Positions 34,080 to 45,626 of a DNA stretch of 64,000 nucleotides are shown here, piece after piece. The stretch's first letter is position 1. Every line of letters starts with the position of its first letter. The position numbers and the translations under genes were made by a program. The notes beneath the pieces are model-generated. The model did no database searches and was not told the DNA's origin. It saw nothing but the letters and a program-made list of their open reading frames with translations. Origin of the DNA: Mangifera indica (Eukaryota; Streptophyta; Magnoliopsida; Sapindales; Anacardiaceae); contig NC_058140.1 in the NCBI RefSeq assembly GCF_011075055.1, positions 6,735,488 to 6,799,487 on the forward strand, read 5' to 3'.

Positions 34080-36306
34080 TCTTTCACTTTTCTTTTTACT
34101 TCATAAACTTGATGGTACGAAATTAATAATCAGAACAGGACTTTTACAATTTTGTCTCATATGTCCAGGTTTATGACATCGACTATAATTAAGTTGTTCA
34201 ATAACCTCTCCTTGTGAAGGACATATGTTTTTATTTGCTAGATGCACCTCCAAGTTTGAAGACTTTCACATACATTTGACAATCTTTTCCTCTGCCCAAG
34301 GTGTTATCGGACTAAGCATATACAAATCATATAAATATAAACAAATATGATAAGTAATTAAGTATAATTATACATAAACATATTTATAACATGTTATAAT
34401 ATTGAACATGCACTTATTTGCATGATTTCTCCTTTTTATAAAATTATCACTATAATGTATCTTTGATAAACTCGATAAGCATAATAATAGGTAAACATCG
34501 AGCGTGTCTGATAAGTGCATCAAATGACTTAGCAATATTGGTAATCATTATATTGTATCTATGTCCTAGGAAATATGCCTTGCCCGTCGATTAAAACCCA
34601 CCTCACACAGGTACACTGTTATATCAAGCTACATATGAGACAACAACTTCATTATCTCTCGAAATTCATAATCTGCATATGCCTTACTTGCTTTCTAATA
34701 CATCCGCGTGACTTTTGCATTCTTCTTGTACTTGGATCGGACAATAGCCATGATGTACACTTGGAAATACTTTAACCATTGCAGAGAATGTACTAACATG
34801 TTGATCTGAAATCATTGCTAAATGAGATACCTCACCTAAACAATCCTTTAACTTTATTAAAAACCAACCCTATATGTCATGATCATCCCTAAGTCTGATG
34901 CCAAAAGTCAATGGATATATCTGATTATTACCATCCAATGCAACAATGATAAATAATTAACCTAGATATCTACCCTTTAAGAAGGCAGCGTCAATACAAA
35001 TGATTGACCGAATATGTTTTTGGAATACACGGATGATACAATCCAATGCCATGTAAAGGTATTTAAATGGATCTTACTCATCCGTTAATGTATGTGTCAC
35101 AGTTCCCGAATTACAACTAACTAAATTGTAATAATACTTTGGCAACAACATAAACAACTCTTCTGATGTGCTCCTTTATGATTAAAGTGCCCAATTTCTC
35201 GTCTGTCATACTTGTGCATATGATATATCAATTTTATATCGGTCGGCAATATCTGCAATAATTTCCTTTGGTTGATAAACCCGATCAACCAATATAAATC
35301 TCATCCTCAAAATTTGCCTTGACACTTGCCTATGATAAGGTAATATCTGATCTCTAGAATTTGTGTGATGGGTATCCATATGACATAGTTCAAAACTGTC
35401 ACTTTCTCCTATCCTCACTACCTGTCACGCCATTTACATTATTTATTAAAACATTTGACCTTCTATCTGAGTGTGTCTGACTTGTACACTTTAAACTGAT
35501 ATCCTTTTTTAAGAGCTTTTTGAGTTATCTCATCAATGATATGTTTTTTACTCGAAAATAATGTACCAATTTTTGGAGAATCACTATCTTTTTGCATTTC
35601 TGGGTTTTTAGATGTAGATGGCTAGCCAGGAAAAGGTGGTAACCAATGAAATGCATCATTATGAACATTCCTACCATCAAGATTTGTTTGCGAAAAACTA
35701 CTTATACTTCCAATATCTTCATTAACATGCGTCTTCTCTTTGAACTTTAGTTCCTTGATGGGACTATCATGCATAACCTTCTCTTTAAATTCACTCCAAT
35801 TTGGAAATTTTTCTTCATTGGCATGAACAAATTCTTCTGCACTATACAATACATCAACATCATTTAAGTATGCAACGTCTTTCTCAGAAAATTTTTGTTT
35901 CGAATTGATTCCAATATTTCAAATCCCTCATAAACCAATCTCTTGATCTTTTAGATAACTACTCGACTCACCACCTTGTAAACTTTCATTTGCTTGTTGA
36001 ACCTCATAACTATCATTATTAACTGTAGTTGTTACAAAAACTAGAACACACTCTTTAAAAAGATTAGATAGACCATTAATAACCTCAACATCTTTATAAT
36101 TCAAAGTTCAACGTGATGCCATCCTCAAGATGCTTTGGTTTCATGTTTATCTAAATGTTAAATATCTTTCGATCTATGTTACATTTTTCGCTCACAATTT
36201 GGATTAATCCCTTGAATGTTGAATGTTTTGAAATTTTAATCAATTTCTTATTACCTCTAACATATTTTATTATAGTGTCATCTCTTTCTATCCATTTAGA
36301 TTAAGT
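34080..36306 (-). pseudogene. mudrA-type MULE transposase, broken
   Basis: Read from 36,306 leftwards. An exon begins after TTTATTGTAG with DDTIIKYVRGNKKLIKIS, the PB1-like N-terminal region. Then come acidic low-complexity text (35,850-36,110) and ADVLYSAEEFVHANEEKFPNW (35,780-35,870). ALKKGYQFKVYKSDT (DNA-binding MuDR segment) follows, with CKWR and SFELCHMDTHHTNSRDQILP. Then YQPKEIIADIADRYKIDISY (35,206-35,290), the catalytic start ICIDAAFLKGRYLG (about 34,970-35,010), DGNNQIYPLTFGI, HLAMISDQHVS and finally the zinc knuckle YSRCHKPGHMRQNC (about 34,150-34,190). The first catalytic Asp is kept. Stops and frameshifts occur throughout, so it cannot be active. Confidence 0.8.
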
Positions 36307-36886
36307 CTACAATAAAATATATAATCAGTATAAATAACATGACTGAAAATATTATTTATAGATTTGTGTTACATCATTTTATTAATAAGTTTGAATTTCA
36401 TGATTTTATTTCTATTGCACAATTACACCTATTTCATAATTCGATTATATATTGTGACTATTAATATACTTTGATTAATGTGATACTAATTTATAAAAAT
36501 ATCATTTTACCTTTATATTATAAAATATCATTTCACCTCATACTACTATAATAATTACAAAATACCTCCTATAATTTTTATCAATTTACTTTTTACACAC
36601 AACTCTAACTTATTATATAAAACATCATATATAATTATATTATCAATAAAATAATAATGATTAAAGTTATATCACAAACTTTTTTTTTCGTTCAAAATCT
36701 CGATTATGAACTTATTTTCTCTCTCCAAAATTCTTTCTTAGATAATGAATAAAATTATATATGTTAAAGATAAATGAAAAATATAGTTTATATAGAAATA
36801 AAGGAAAAATAGTTTAGTATCTTTTTTGATATTTAGAGAACTTTTGTTTAAGTCTTTTATAATATAGATATTTTATTTAAACCCTA

Positions 36887-37038
36887 AAATTAGGTAAATT
36901 TATTTATTATCCTTAAAAAAAATAGTAATTTAATTAATTTCGCTTTTTTTAATTCATCAAGATAATATAAACGCTAGCGTGGCCAGCCACCGTTTATTTC
37001 TTAAGGCCACCGCACTCTAGAAGTAACAGTCTAACAGA
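36887..37038 (+). promoter_or_regulatory. Short upstream region of the methyltransferase gene
   Basis: Only about 150 bp separate the inferred MULE right end from the start codon. GC content rises at 36,971-37,017 (CGCTAGCGTGGCCAGCCACCG), which fits a 5' UTR or core promoter. Within 36,887-36,970 the DNA is AT-rich with TATAA-like text (GATAATATAAACG, 36,960-36,972). The transcription start is not determinable by eye. Confidence 0.35.
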
Positions 37039-39600
37039 ATGATTATCCCGTCTTATTCTCTCCCTTCGTCATTCTTCATCAACATTAAAGTTACGTGCTC
37101 TTCGCAGAAAACTAAACTCCCAATTGCTAGAGAAAGATTAACGTTATGTTCATGTGGAAGACGGCATTTCATCGAAGCAGCAACCACCACAGCTTTACTC
37201 CCACTAAAACCTTCCTCCTCCTCTGAATTACTTTCTGATTACACGGTAAGAAATATAATATCTGTGGACTTTATGGATCCTGAGCTTTATATTTTTGAAT
37301 AGTGAAGTTACAGTTTGATGTATATAGTATATGTTGAAGAGGGTTCATCCTCCAAGACCGAATTGGTATGAGGAGTTCTATGCGTCAGTTATGAATTCAA
37401 GCATGGATTCATACGAGGCAGAGGTTTGTGCCCATTTGAAGTGAATTAAGTTCCAAAGTTTACTGATTTCCTCCTAATAATTACTTTCCTTATAATGTCC
37501 ACAGTGTAGCTGAACAGATGAAATTTCTTTTTTTTGGTTAGATTGCAGTTTATAAATCACAGATTTTTGGTAATTTGAGGGGAAATGCAGAGAAAGTGTT
37601 GGAGATTGGGATCGGAACTGGCCCTAATCTCAAATACTATGCCAATGATCCTAATATCCAGGTTTTTGGTGTTGATCCGAACATAAAGATGGAGAAGTAT
37701 GCTCAGGCGGCGGCAGTGGCTACTGGTTTGCCTCTCACAAACTTCAAATTTCTCCAAGCAGTATGTATCCTAGTAATGTAGCATGAATACCTTATTGAAA
37801 TATTATTTATGATGTTAAATTCTGCCTGTCAATTGTAGAGTTGAAGAAGAAATATCTCCACATTTAGGAATGAAAGCGGGTCTAGCACAGGATACTTGAA
37901 TTTCTTTATATTCCTATATGCAACCAAACCAGCATGTAGTGAAGCATATCATCAACTTTTATATTAGATTTTAATTAGCAAGTTGACTTATTCAAGGTAC
38001 AATAGCATAACTGGCCATGTTCTTCGCCTTGCTGTGGCATTTAACTCTTGACTTCTTCAGTTTACAGTTCCTTTAGGCCCTTCCGTAACCCATAAGTGTA
38101 TCTATGAAATAGAGAAAGTCATACACGAGTGATTTGAAACACTTGGCTTTCCTTAGAGCTTGAAGGTGTCAGATAACAAGATAAGATGCAATTTTATCAC
38201 TGCATTGTTTCAAAATTGAATTCAATAGCATAAGAATTTTATGCTGAAACTCTTTAGGAATGTTTACTTTGTCAATGTTTCTGTTTTGATGTTAGGCCAA
38301 TATTAAAGGTAAATACTATCATTTGGCCCGCCCTTGATAACTCAAGTGTTGAGATTAAGTAATTTTTTGACATCCTATTGGAGCAAATGTCTGTGCCAGT
38401 ATCAATTGTATTTGTCAAAGTTTATTACATAAAATACTTGATAATTTGATTTGATATTTCTTTCATAGTCCTGTATACACTTGTTAAGTTCTTTACATAC
38501 TGAGGGTGTTAATGACATCTACTTGTCCAGGTTGGGGAGGCAATTCCATTGCGTGATGAATCTGTAGATGCTGTTGTCGGAACGCTTGTCTTGTGTTCAG
38601 TTAAAGATGTCGGTATGACACTACAAGGTAACGGAGTTTTGAGGTTCTCAGATACTTCTTAGATTATTCGACATATAGAATTTATTTCTTTGAAGAAATT
38701 TGTAATCAGTGATTCTGGCATTTTTGTTAATTAGAGGAAGAAACACTCTGTTTTCCATAAATGGTAACTTTTGTGATTTGAGTCTTTTGCTAGAAGAAAA
38801 GAATATATCAATAATGTTTATTGCATATTGCTTTTGAAATCTTCCATATTTATTTGCTGTACCGTTTATTCTTTAAATTAGAGCTTAAATTAAGTCATTA
38901 CTACAACTGACGGAGACAGTTTGAAATTGAATCATAGGTCGTCATTTATAATCTTAACGGAGCTTGTAAATGACAAAAAATAGGCTAATATTACTTGCGG
39001 TTATATGATTACAATATTACTTTCATGGCATTTTAAAATTCGTTAAGTTTTGATAATTACATCATAAAATCCATGCCCAACTTGTCTCTTTGTGATGTTA
39101 ACTAATTTATCTCTGACGGAAGGTAATCGAAATCATTTTCGTTGCCTCATTTCTTTTTATTTAGATACCTGGAGTAGTGAAAAAAACCTGATAAATTGCA
39201 ATGTTTACAAATTTCTTTAGAGGTAAAGAGGGTGCTGAAACCCAGTGGGCTTTATGTATTTGTTGAACATGTGGCTGCAAAAGGTATTAAAAGCTTAAAT
39301 TTGTAGTATTAGTATGACAGAGAAAAGATTGTGATTTACTGATTGTTGAACTTGGTGAATGTGGTTTGTCATTGTTAACACTGTTGCTGTTGTTTCAATG
39401 TTGCAGACGGAACACTTCTTAAATTCTGGCAAAGTGTTCTAGATCCTATACAGCAGATAGTTGCGGATGGTTGTCACCTTACCAGAGAATCAGGAAAGGA
39501 CATATCTGAAGCTGGATTCTCAGGACTGGAAGTTGGGAATGTATATTTGTCTAATGCCTCACTCATAAATCCTCATGTGTACGGCATAGCTTGTAAATAG
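37039..39600 (+). CDS. SAM-dependent methyltransferase (At1g69526/METTL7-like), intact, six exons
   Basis: The exons are 37,039-37,245, 37,328-37,423, 37,542-37,760, 38,531-38,627, 39,221-39,283 and 39,407-39,600. All junctions are GT/AG and the frame stays open for 291 codons plus TAG. Residues 1-65 are Ser/Thr-rich and basic, like a plastid transit peptide. Exon 2 gives LKRVHPPRPNWYEEFYASVM. Exon 3 carries SAM motif I (VLEIGIGTG, residues 120-128) and the acidic ribose-binding residue D146 in VFGVDPN. Exon 4 has GEAIPLRDESVDAVVGTLVL and exon 5 has EVKRVLKPSGLYVFVEHVAA. Exon 6 has LDPIQQIVADGCHLTR and the C-terminus NPHVYGIACK. This is the methyltransferase-11/UbiE-like fold of plant At1g69523/At1g69526 proteins, whose substrate is not settled. 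It is the only intact gene in the window, in ordinary plant codon use. Confidence 0.93.
37761..38530 (+). other. Large intron 3 of the methyltransferase gene
   Basis: A 770-bp intron between GTATGT and a TTGTCCAG acceptor. Its sequence is unique-looking and I see no transposon motif in it. Confidence 0.8.
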
Positions 39601-40254
39601 CAACAATAATCCTCATGTCAATCAAGTTAACCCTGTTAATCACTTCAGTCTATCAGATTTTGATTTGGTAGGCCACGTTAAATCTCTTCCCAATATTTAC
39701 AATCAGTGCACAGCTCTAAGTTTTATAACGGGATCGATGTATTTGTTTGGTGCAGTAGTACTCGTAGCTTGACAAAATTTTTGGAGTTTATTTCTTTAAG
39801 CAATCTCTGTTTTCAGAAGGGGTAACTTGATCATCTATGATGAATATTTGGGCCGCTAAAGACTGTCTTGGGTGGGCTTGTTGATAGAGTAGTTTGCACC
39901 AGATGGAGCATAATTCAGTTACTTTCATTACATTTTTTGGGTTTTTGGACTGATGGACGTTTTAACATTATTTATTTTGATGTCATGTTTTTAATTTAAT
40001 TAGAAAAATTATGACATTTACTATGGCCAATGAAGTTTTGCAAATTATGGTGGGTAAACAAAGATTCATTTAAGTTGTGTGGTTAAATTATTTCTTGTTC
40101 AAATTTATGAAAATGATGTTAAAGAAATAACTAGTTATTATACAACGATTACACGCAACAAGATATATTATTTAACTTTAGATCAACTCCAAATGCGGAT
40201 AAAAGCTCTTTTGCAAACAGACAATAGGAAAGATAAATTTTATCAATTATGTAA
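39601..40254. other. 3' UTR and downstream DNA of the methyltransferase gene
   Basis: No reading frame of coding character apart from a 61-codon AT-rich stretch at 40,079-40,264 without family resemblance. The 3' UTR end is not identifiable with confidence. Confidence 0.4.
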
Positions 40255-41100
40255 TCTAATGTGATTGATTAGATTCATTCTTCTTATTATTGATCCTCTT
40301 GATATTATACTATCATTGCTCTCATCCCTAAGTGTGATAACCCCTGGAAATGCAATGATTTTTGGCCCATCTCTTATTGCAACAACCTATATAAATGCTT
40401 TACAAAAATTATTGCTATTGAAATCAAAGTTGTTCTTCTTGGTTGATTAATAGAGCTCGAGGAGTCTTTATCGAATGAAGGAAAATATGAGATAATATTC
40501 TTGTTTGTCAAGAGTTTTTGCACAACTACTATAAGGGCTCTACCCAGATTAAATAATGTGCCATTGAAGTGGATCTTATGGAAGCCTATGATTTGACTAA
40601 TTAGAAATTCTTTCTTTCTACTTTTAAGCTCCTCAGATTTCACCCCAAGCTCATAAAATTGATTGAAACATGTATTTCTTCTCCTAAATTTTTTGTCCCT
40701 CTTAATGGTTTGGTTGCTTTATTTGGTAGCTCTAAAGGTTTAAGGTAAGAAGATCCCCTTTTCACTACCTCTTTGTCATAGGCATAGAAGTCCCTTCTTG
40801 CCTCCTTGAAAAGCTTCCTACTAACAACTCTTTCTAATTCCATTGGAGATGCAAAGACACCAAAGTCACCTATTTATGTTTTTTTTGGATGACCTTATGA
40901 TGTTTTGTCATGCGAATGAGATATCACTCACTCCTTTTATGGAGGCTTTATGTAAATTCCAATCTTGGTCCAGTTTGAGAGCTAATTATTCTAAGAGTAA
41001 TAACTTCTTTGGGGATAATTTAGAGAGGAGAAAGATAGTCTTATTGGTGTTGCTAACTTTAAAGAAGGTAAGCTTCCTATTTAATACTTAGGGCTCTTCT
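40255..41100 (+). pseudogene. LINE (L1-type) reverse-transcriptase fragment
   Basis: Frames joined across several shifts give the ordered motifs of a plant L1 RT. ALIPKCDNPWKCNDFWPIS (40,318-40,375) matches LIPK...DFRPIS, followed by LYKCFTKIIA. CQEFLHNYYKGS and CAIEVDLMEAYD (40,561-40,596) match CAIKVDLRKAYD. LIKLIETCISSPKFFVPLNG (about 40,648-40,706) and LFGSSKGLR follow. LDDLMMFCHANEISL (40,888-40,932) is the catalytic FADDLM box with the first residues changed but both Asp kept. SLRANYSKSNNFFG and GVANFKEGKLP close it. It is cut at 41,100 by a copia LTR. No 3' part of the LINE was found on the other side. Confidence 0.8.
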
Positions 41101-42674
41101 TGTTAGTGTGTGCCTTTAAAACCATTCGTATTGTCAGTTTTAAGATATTTTATCTTGTATATATATGTAATAATTTATTATTAAAAGAAAGAGTTTTTTT
41201 TTTTTATTCATATACGCAAACCGTTTCCTTTATTTGTATAAATTTAAAGTATGTATATGAATTGTACAAATAATTCACTTATAATATAAAACTAAATTAT
41301 CAAATTGTTCTTTACAGACGTGATATAAATTGGGCAATAATATCATATAGTAGGAATATTAAATACCTTTATTGAATATCATGAGATAATATTAATATGG
41401 ATGATGATGATAGTCATGTCACTAGGGCATTAGTATGGATTGACAGCTTGTGAACTGTTTTTCAAACGTGGTCTATAATGATAAGTCTCATGGTTATTAA
41501 ATCATAGTCAATGACTTATCATATGATTGTACTAATATAGAAAGTGATCATTTGACTTAAGATATCATGGTTAGATTCGATATAGATGCGTATGGTTCAT
41601 ATGGTGTATAAATACATGGTTAATCATATTCCATACGAAAGGCTATGATGGTCCTGCGTTGTTTGTATGTAGAGATGAATGATGATCAAGACGAGATCTG
41701 TTGACTCAGAGATATTGGATTCAAAGTATTTGCTGACTTGATTCAATTTTGGATTCCTGAACGAATGTTGATAAATATTAAAAACCAAAATCTCTAGCTA
41801 GAGTATAATATACGTTATAAGAAGGTTATTTGTGATGACACATTCTAAATATATCAATTGACAATTTGTAAAGTATTAAGATTAGGGTTTTGACATATTA
41901 TGAGCACGAGCTTGATCAGGATCAAACAACAAAAGGATCTTCCTTACACAAAATGTACAATTAAGAAGTTAGGTTCGATGGAGTGTTTCTTTATCGTGGT
42001 TTAAGGATTATGACACATTGCTAGATGTTTACTATAGTCGTTGAGTCTTCAAAGATGTTTTTTGGATTATCCTAAAAAGGATCACAGTTACACCACAGTG
42101 AACCTAAAGGGTTACACCAATAAAACAAACATTTTAAAGAGTGAGAATTAATTATCTGAGGTTGGCTAGTACCATTCGATGGGTAATAAAAATTACATCA
42201 TATAAAGTGTTATATAGGTGTGAAATGACACTTTTAGAGTTAAGGTGTTTATGAGATAAAATTAGGGTGGCTAAAGTATATGTATGAAATACATACATAG
42301 TTATAGTTTGAACTGAGAATTTACAAGGACCAAATAACAAATAGATATTTGCTAACTAAGTCATCATTATATAGATGTGTATTTTAGTTCATTTTGGCTT
42401 ATGAAGTTCATTTGAAGTAAAAAACACTTGTCTCACTAAAACTCTTCCTTTCCCTTCTCTCTAAGAATTCTACCAAGGAGATTTAGCTTATTTTGGTGGA
42501 CTGCTTTAAAGGCTTGACATTTGTGGAGCTATCATCCATCATTCTACACCAAACTTTAAAGCTTGGAGTAAGTACAATCACTAATCCTTCTTGATCTTTT
42601 TCTACAGCATTGATTCTTGAATACATGTTACATGCACGTTGTTTTTCCATCACTTTCTTCACCAACATTTTTCA
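41101..42674 (+). mobile_element. Copia 5' LTR, family C2
   Basis: It opens TGTTAGTGTGTGCC and closes CATTTTTCA, 1,574 bp with TG...CA ends, and is followed two bases later by a primer-binding site. The first 800 bp align by eye to 58,394-58,930. Examples are TGTAATAATTTATTATTAAAAGAAA / TGTAATAATTTTATGAATTAAAGAAA, TATTGAATATCATGAGATAATATTA, and ATTAAAAACCAAAATCTCTAGC / ATTGGAAACCAAAATCTCTGGC. It interrupts a LINE at 41,100. Confidence 0.8.
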
Positions 42675-42676
42675 AA

Positions 42677-42688
42677 TGGTATTAGAGC
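42677..42688 (+). promoter_or_regulatory. Copia primer-binding site
   Basis: TGGTATTAGAGC differs by one base from TGGTATCAGAGC, the complement of the initiator tRNA-Met 3' end used by copia elements. It lies two bases after the LTR end. Confidence 0.85.
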
Positions 42689-43416
42689 TCTTTTAGGCTC
42701 TTGTATATTTGATTTTGAGCTAATTATGTGTTATTTATGCATGACGGTATGTGTATATGACATGGGTATACATGAATGTTACTGATTTGCCATGAAATCA
42801 TGTTTTTCGAGCTATTTTGGTATAATACTTCTTGGACTTGGCTTTTTTTCTTTCTTTTTATATTCTAATGATTTTAAGATGAAGAATATATTCATATATC
42901 ATCTAAGATATGTATATGATGACTAGTTCATGGGATACATGTATATATGCTTGAATGTGACCTGTATGTGCTTATTTGGCTTGTAAATTGAATTTCCAAT
43001 TTTTGAATCTCATTACATGTCTCGACCATGATGTGTATTATGATATACATTGCATTTTTTAATGTTGTTTTTAGGTATGGTACATGAAACACGAGTTAGG
43101 GACATGCATGTATGATATATGTATGGAAATTTTTAAATATATGGAGGTAAGTTGTCATATATGAATTTATCTTTTGCAATATTCAAATAAAAGTTACATT
43201 TTTGAGATTTTGAATTAAACATACTAAATGTAAGCTTTAATGATGATTAAAGTAATTTTGGGTAAAAAATAAGGCATATGGAATTAATGTAATTACATAT
43301 GGATAGAATTTTTTATGCATGGTAAAAGGAGTTTTATATAACATGATGAATGACATGAGATGTGTATATGCTATGAAAGATGATGCACAATTTTATTTAA
43401 TGTTGATTTAAAAAAA
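42689..43416 (+). other. Copia C2 leader, first part
   Basis: Non-coding, AT-rich, with scattered ATGTATATATG-like phrases. It runs from the primer site to an inserted MULE fragment. Confidence 0.5.
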
Positions 43417-44440
43417 GGGATATTAAAGTAAATACCCTATTACATACAAAACTAAGCAAAAATGGCCATAATTTTGCTCATTAAGCAAAAATGCCTCAAA
43501 AACATGAAATAACCAAAATTCCCTTTATATATTCAATTAAAACACCCAAGAGAATTTCATGAAATCACTATGCACTTTCAAATTTCCTTTTGCCATTCAC
43601 AAATTCATTGTGCAGTTTCACGTGTCATTATGAGATCAACGAGGTTAGTAAATCATTCCTTATCAACTTTTAATCATTTTAATGTTGATATTTCACTAAT
43701 TAAATGAAGATTTTTCACATTTTAGAGTTAGGGTTTCAAGAATAAACAATTCAATTTTTGGGTCGATTTTTGTGTGTTTCGGATTAATTTCTTGAGGGTT
43801 TTTATTTTATAGTAGACATAAATTTGTTTGATGTTGAAATAGGAGTTGAAAATTGTATTTTTGGTCAAAATATGTGGTGGCAACACCATTTCAGGATGAA
43901 GTTTGATGACTCATGTATTGCAAGTCATATAAACTTTATCGCGAAATAGTTGGGTTTTGGGGTTTTCGTGATAGAGGGGAAAAATGATTTCTTAAACAGT
44001 ATATCACCCTTGTGATATTTCATGATAAGGGGGGAAAAGAGAGTTTTTCAATAGTAACTCTATGATAGATCACAATAGGGGAAAAACTCTATGATAGTTT
44101 TTCAATACTTATTTAAAGGATATTTACATTTCATATTAAGGTTTTTGGATATGTAGTTTTTGAATTTCTAATTTGCTTTTTTTAATTATGAGGTTTATGA
44201 TGGGGTAAACTAAAATTGTTATGGATTAAAGGGGCAAATTGAAATATGTTATGATTATGGGGACGAATTATAATTTTTGCTATTTTAAGGTTTTTCGACG
44301 TGTTGTTTTCAAATTTACAGTCTGTTTTTTTGAATTATTGTAAAAATTGATAAATTTTACTTATTTAAGGGATATGTACATTTTATAGTAAAGTTTTTGA
44401 ACTAGAGTTTTTGAATTTCTAATATATCTTTCTCTACAAA
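43417..44440 (+). mobile_element. MULE 5'-end fragment inside the copia leader
   Basis: It starts GGGATATTAAAGTAAATACCC, followed by AAGCAAAAATGGCC and AAGCAAAAATGCC, the same layout as the MULE ends at 23,872 and 54,167. Further homologous landmarks are GGGTTTTTATTTTATAGTAGA (against GGGTTTTTATGTTAGATTAG at 24,241) and TTGCTATTTTAAGGTTTTTCGACGTG (against TTGCATCTTAAGGTTTTGTGACGTG at 24,721). No transposase or protease coding follows and no right end was found, so it is truncated. Within it, 44,105-44,175 and 44,360-44,430 are a diverged direct repeat (ACTTATTTAA..GGATAT, TAGTTTTTGAATTTCTAATTTG). Confidence 0.6.
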
Positions 44441-45620
44441 AAATTATACACAATTATCAACTAGCATTTAATGTTGATTGAGTGTGTGAGTTGATATAAA
44501 ATTTGATGTGAAATTGAATATAATAATATAATATTGAATGAGAGTACATGCTAACAAATATTATGAATATTTATGTCAACTATCAGATATATTATGTCAT
44601 TTGTGTTTAAATCATTAAATCAATGTTGTTTTGTTATATTTATAATTGATTTGATCAATTGAGTGATAAATATTTATTTTTATTATGAATGAGTTCATAA
44701 TATTTACTAAACTTTTATTTAGTTGATGGATGAATGTCATTAGAGATCATCATGGGTGTAATTTATGATTTTTCAAAGTTTAAATATTTGATATGTAAAA
44801 TTGTTTTATCAAGAGGTTTGTAATAAATAATCTTGTTTTTAATTTTACTTTATCGGGCTGTGTGCCTAGGTTCCTAATGAAATTAGAGGGACCAGACAAG
44901 GGCCCATAGACAATATGGATGGAGATCTGATCGAAGTTATAAACCTAGGTGCATAGTTTTGTCATTATGATGTAATTTCAAAAATTCCATTATCATTCCA
45001 CTATGTTTTATTTTTAGTATATATGAGAAGTATATATGTCATATTAAACATGAATTTATTTAATTTAAGTTAAACATAAATCTCTCTAAATAAAATTATT
45101 AAATCTAAGCCTCTCATTATGGGATGACTAAATTTTGTAACATAAATTTTAATAACTCAATATTTTTATTATGCGAGGGATATGAAATTTATGTCATAAA
45201 ATTAAGTTTATCTTGTTCTTAGATGAATATTTTCATCTTGATTGAGATTTCTATTATTTGAGGACATGATGAAAATTTTATTTTTAAGAAAGCGTGATGA
45301 TTTGTATTCAAATAGCTGTGGATACCAAGATTTCTATTATGTAAGGTATCTAGAGCGAATGGCAAGGAATAAGAATTGAGTCTTTTGTAAGGATATAAAT
45401 GAAAATAGTTTCTTACTTGTTAAATTTAGTTGACCAAAATTTCTGTTATGCGAGATTAATTAAATTTAATAATAATTCGATTCGCCAGTGAAAATTTAAT
45501 CTAATAAAAATTTTTGGATCTTGCCTAAGGGGTGTAGGATTCGAATAAAATAGTATGAGCTAATATAATTATGTATTAAAAGTTTAAGTTTATACAAGAC
45601 ACTAATAAAATTATTTTCTT
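44441..45620 (+). other. Copia C2 leader, second part
   Basis: Non-coding. It contains CGGGCTGTGTGCCTAGGTTCC and GGGCCCATAGACAATATGG (44,854-44,923) and spaced phrases (TTCTATTATGTAAGG, TTCTGTTATGCGAG, ATTCGCCAGTGAAA), typical of long copia leaders. It ends at TTTTCTTTACAG (45,615-45,626), a strong splice-acceptor-like site just before the gag-like frame. Confidence 0.5.
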
Positions 45621-45626
45621 TACAGT

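Larger units (their letters stand above)
29393..34263. repeat. Tandem duplication within the MULE, unit 2
   Basis: Second head-to-tail unit, colinear with 24,507-29,391. It ends with the same CAAGTTTGAAGAC phrase at 34,263. Beyond it the sequence continues into the full mudrA gene, showing that unit 2 keeps the original right-hand context. Confidence 0.85.
23872..36886 (-). mobile_element. MULE DNA transposon carrying duplicated Ulp1 cargo and mudrA
   Basis: The left end (GTGGAAAATGAAATTGCCC) resembles the left ends of two other MULEs in this window, GGAAAATTAAAATAAATGCCC at 54,167 and GGGATATTAAAGTAAATACCC at 43,417. The right end, on the opposite strand, reads GGGTTTAAATAAAATATC, a degenerate inverted copy. 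AAATTAGAG (23,863-23,871) and AAATTAGGT (36,887-36,895) are candidate 9-bp target-site duplications agreeing at 7 of 9 bases. Inside are two plus-strand DUF1985-Ulp1 genes and one minus-strand mudrA, the gene content of Ulp1-carrying plant MULEs (the Kaonashi type). All genes are broken, so the element is dead. The termini are my inference. Confidence 0.55.

Noticed and set aside
23872..36886. Two independent MULE insertions side by side
   Set aside because: There are no MULE termini or target-site duplications at the junction near 29,392. The second unit starts in subterminal DNA, not at an end, which fits an internal duplication better.
40079..40264. A 61-codon frame downstream of the methyltransferase gene
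   Set aside because: AT-rich, with no motif, and outside the recognisable LINE RT text. Not enough to call a gene.
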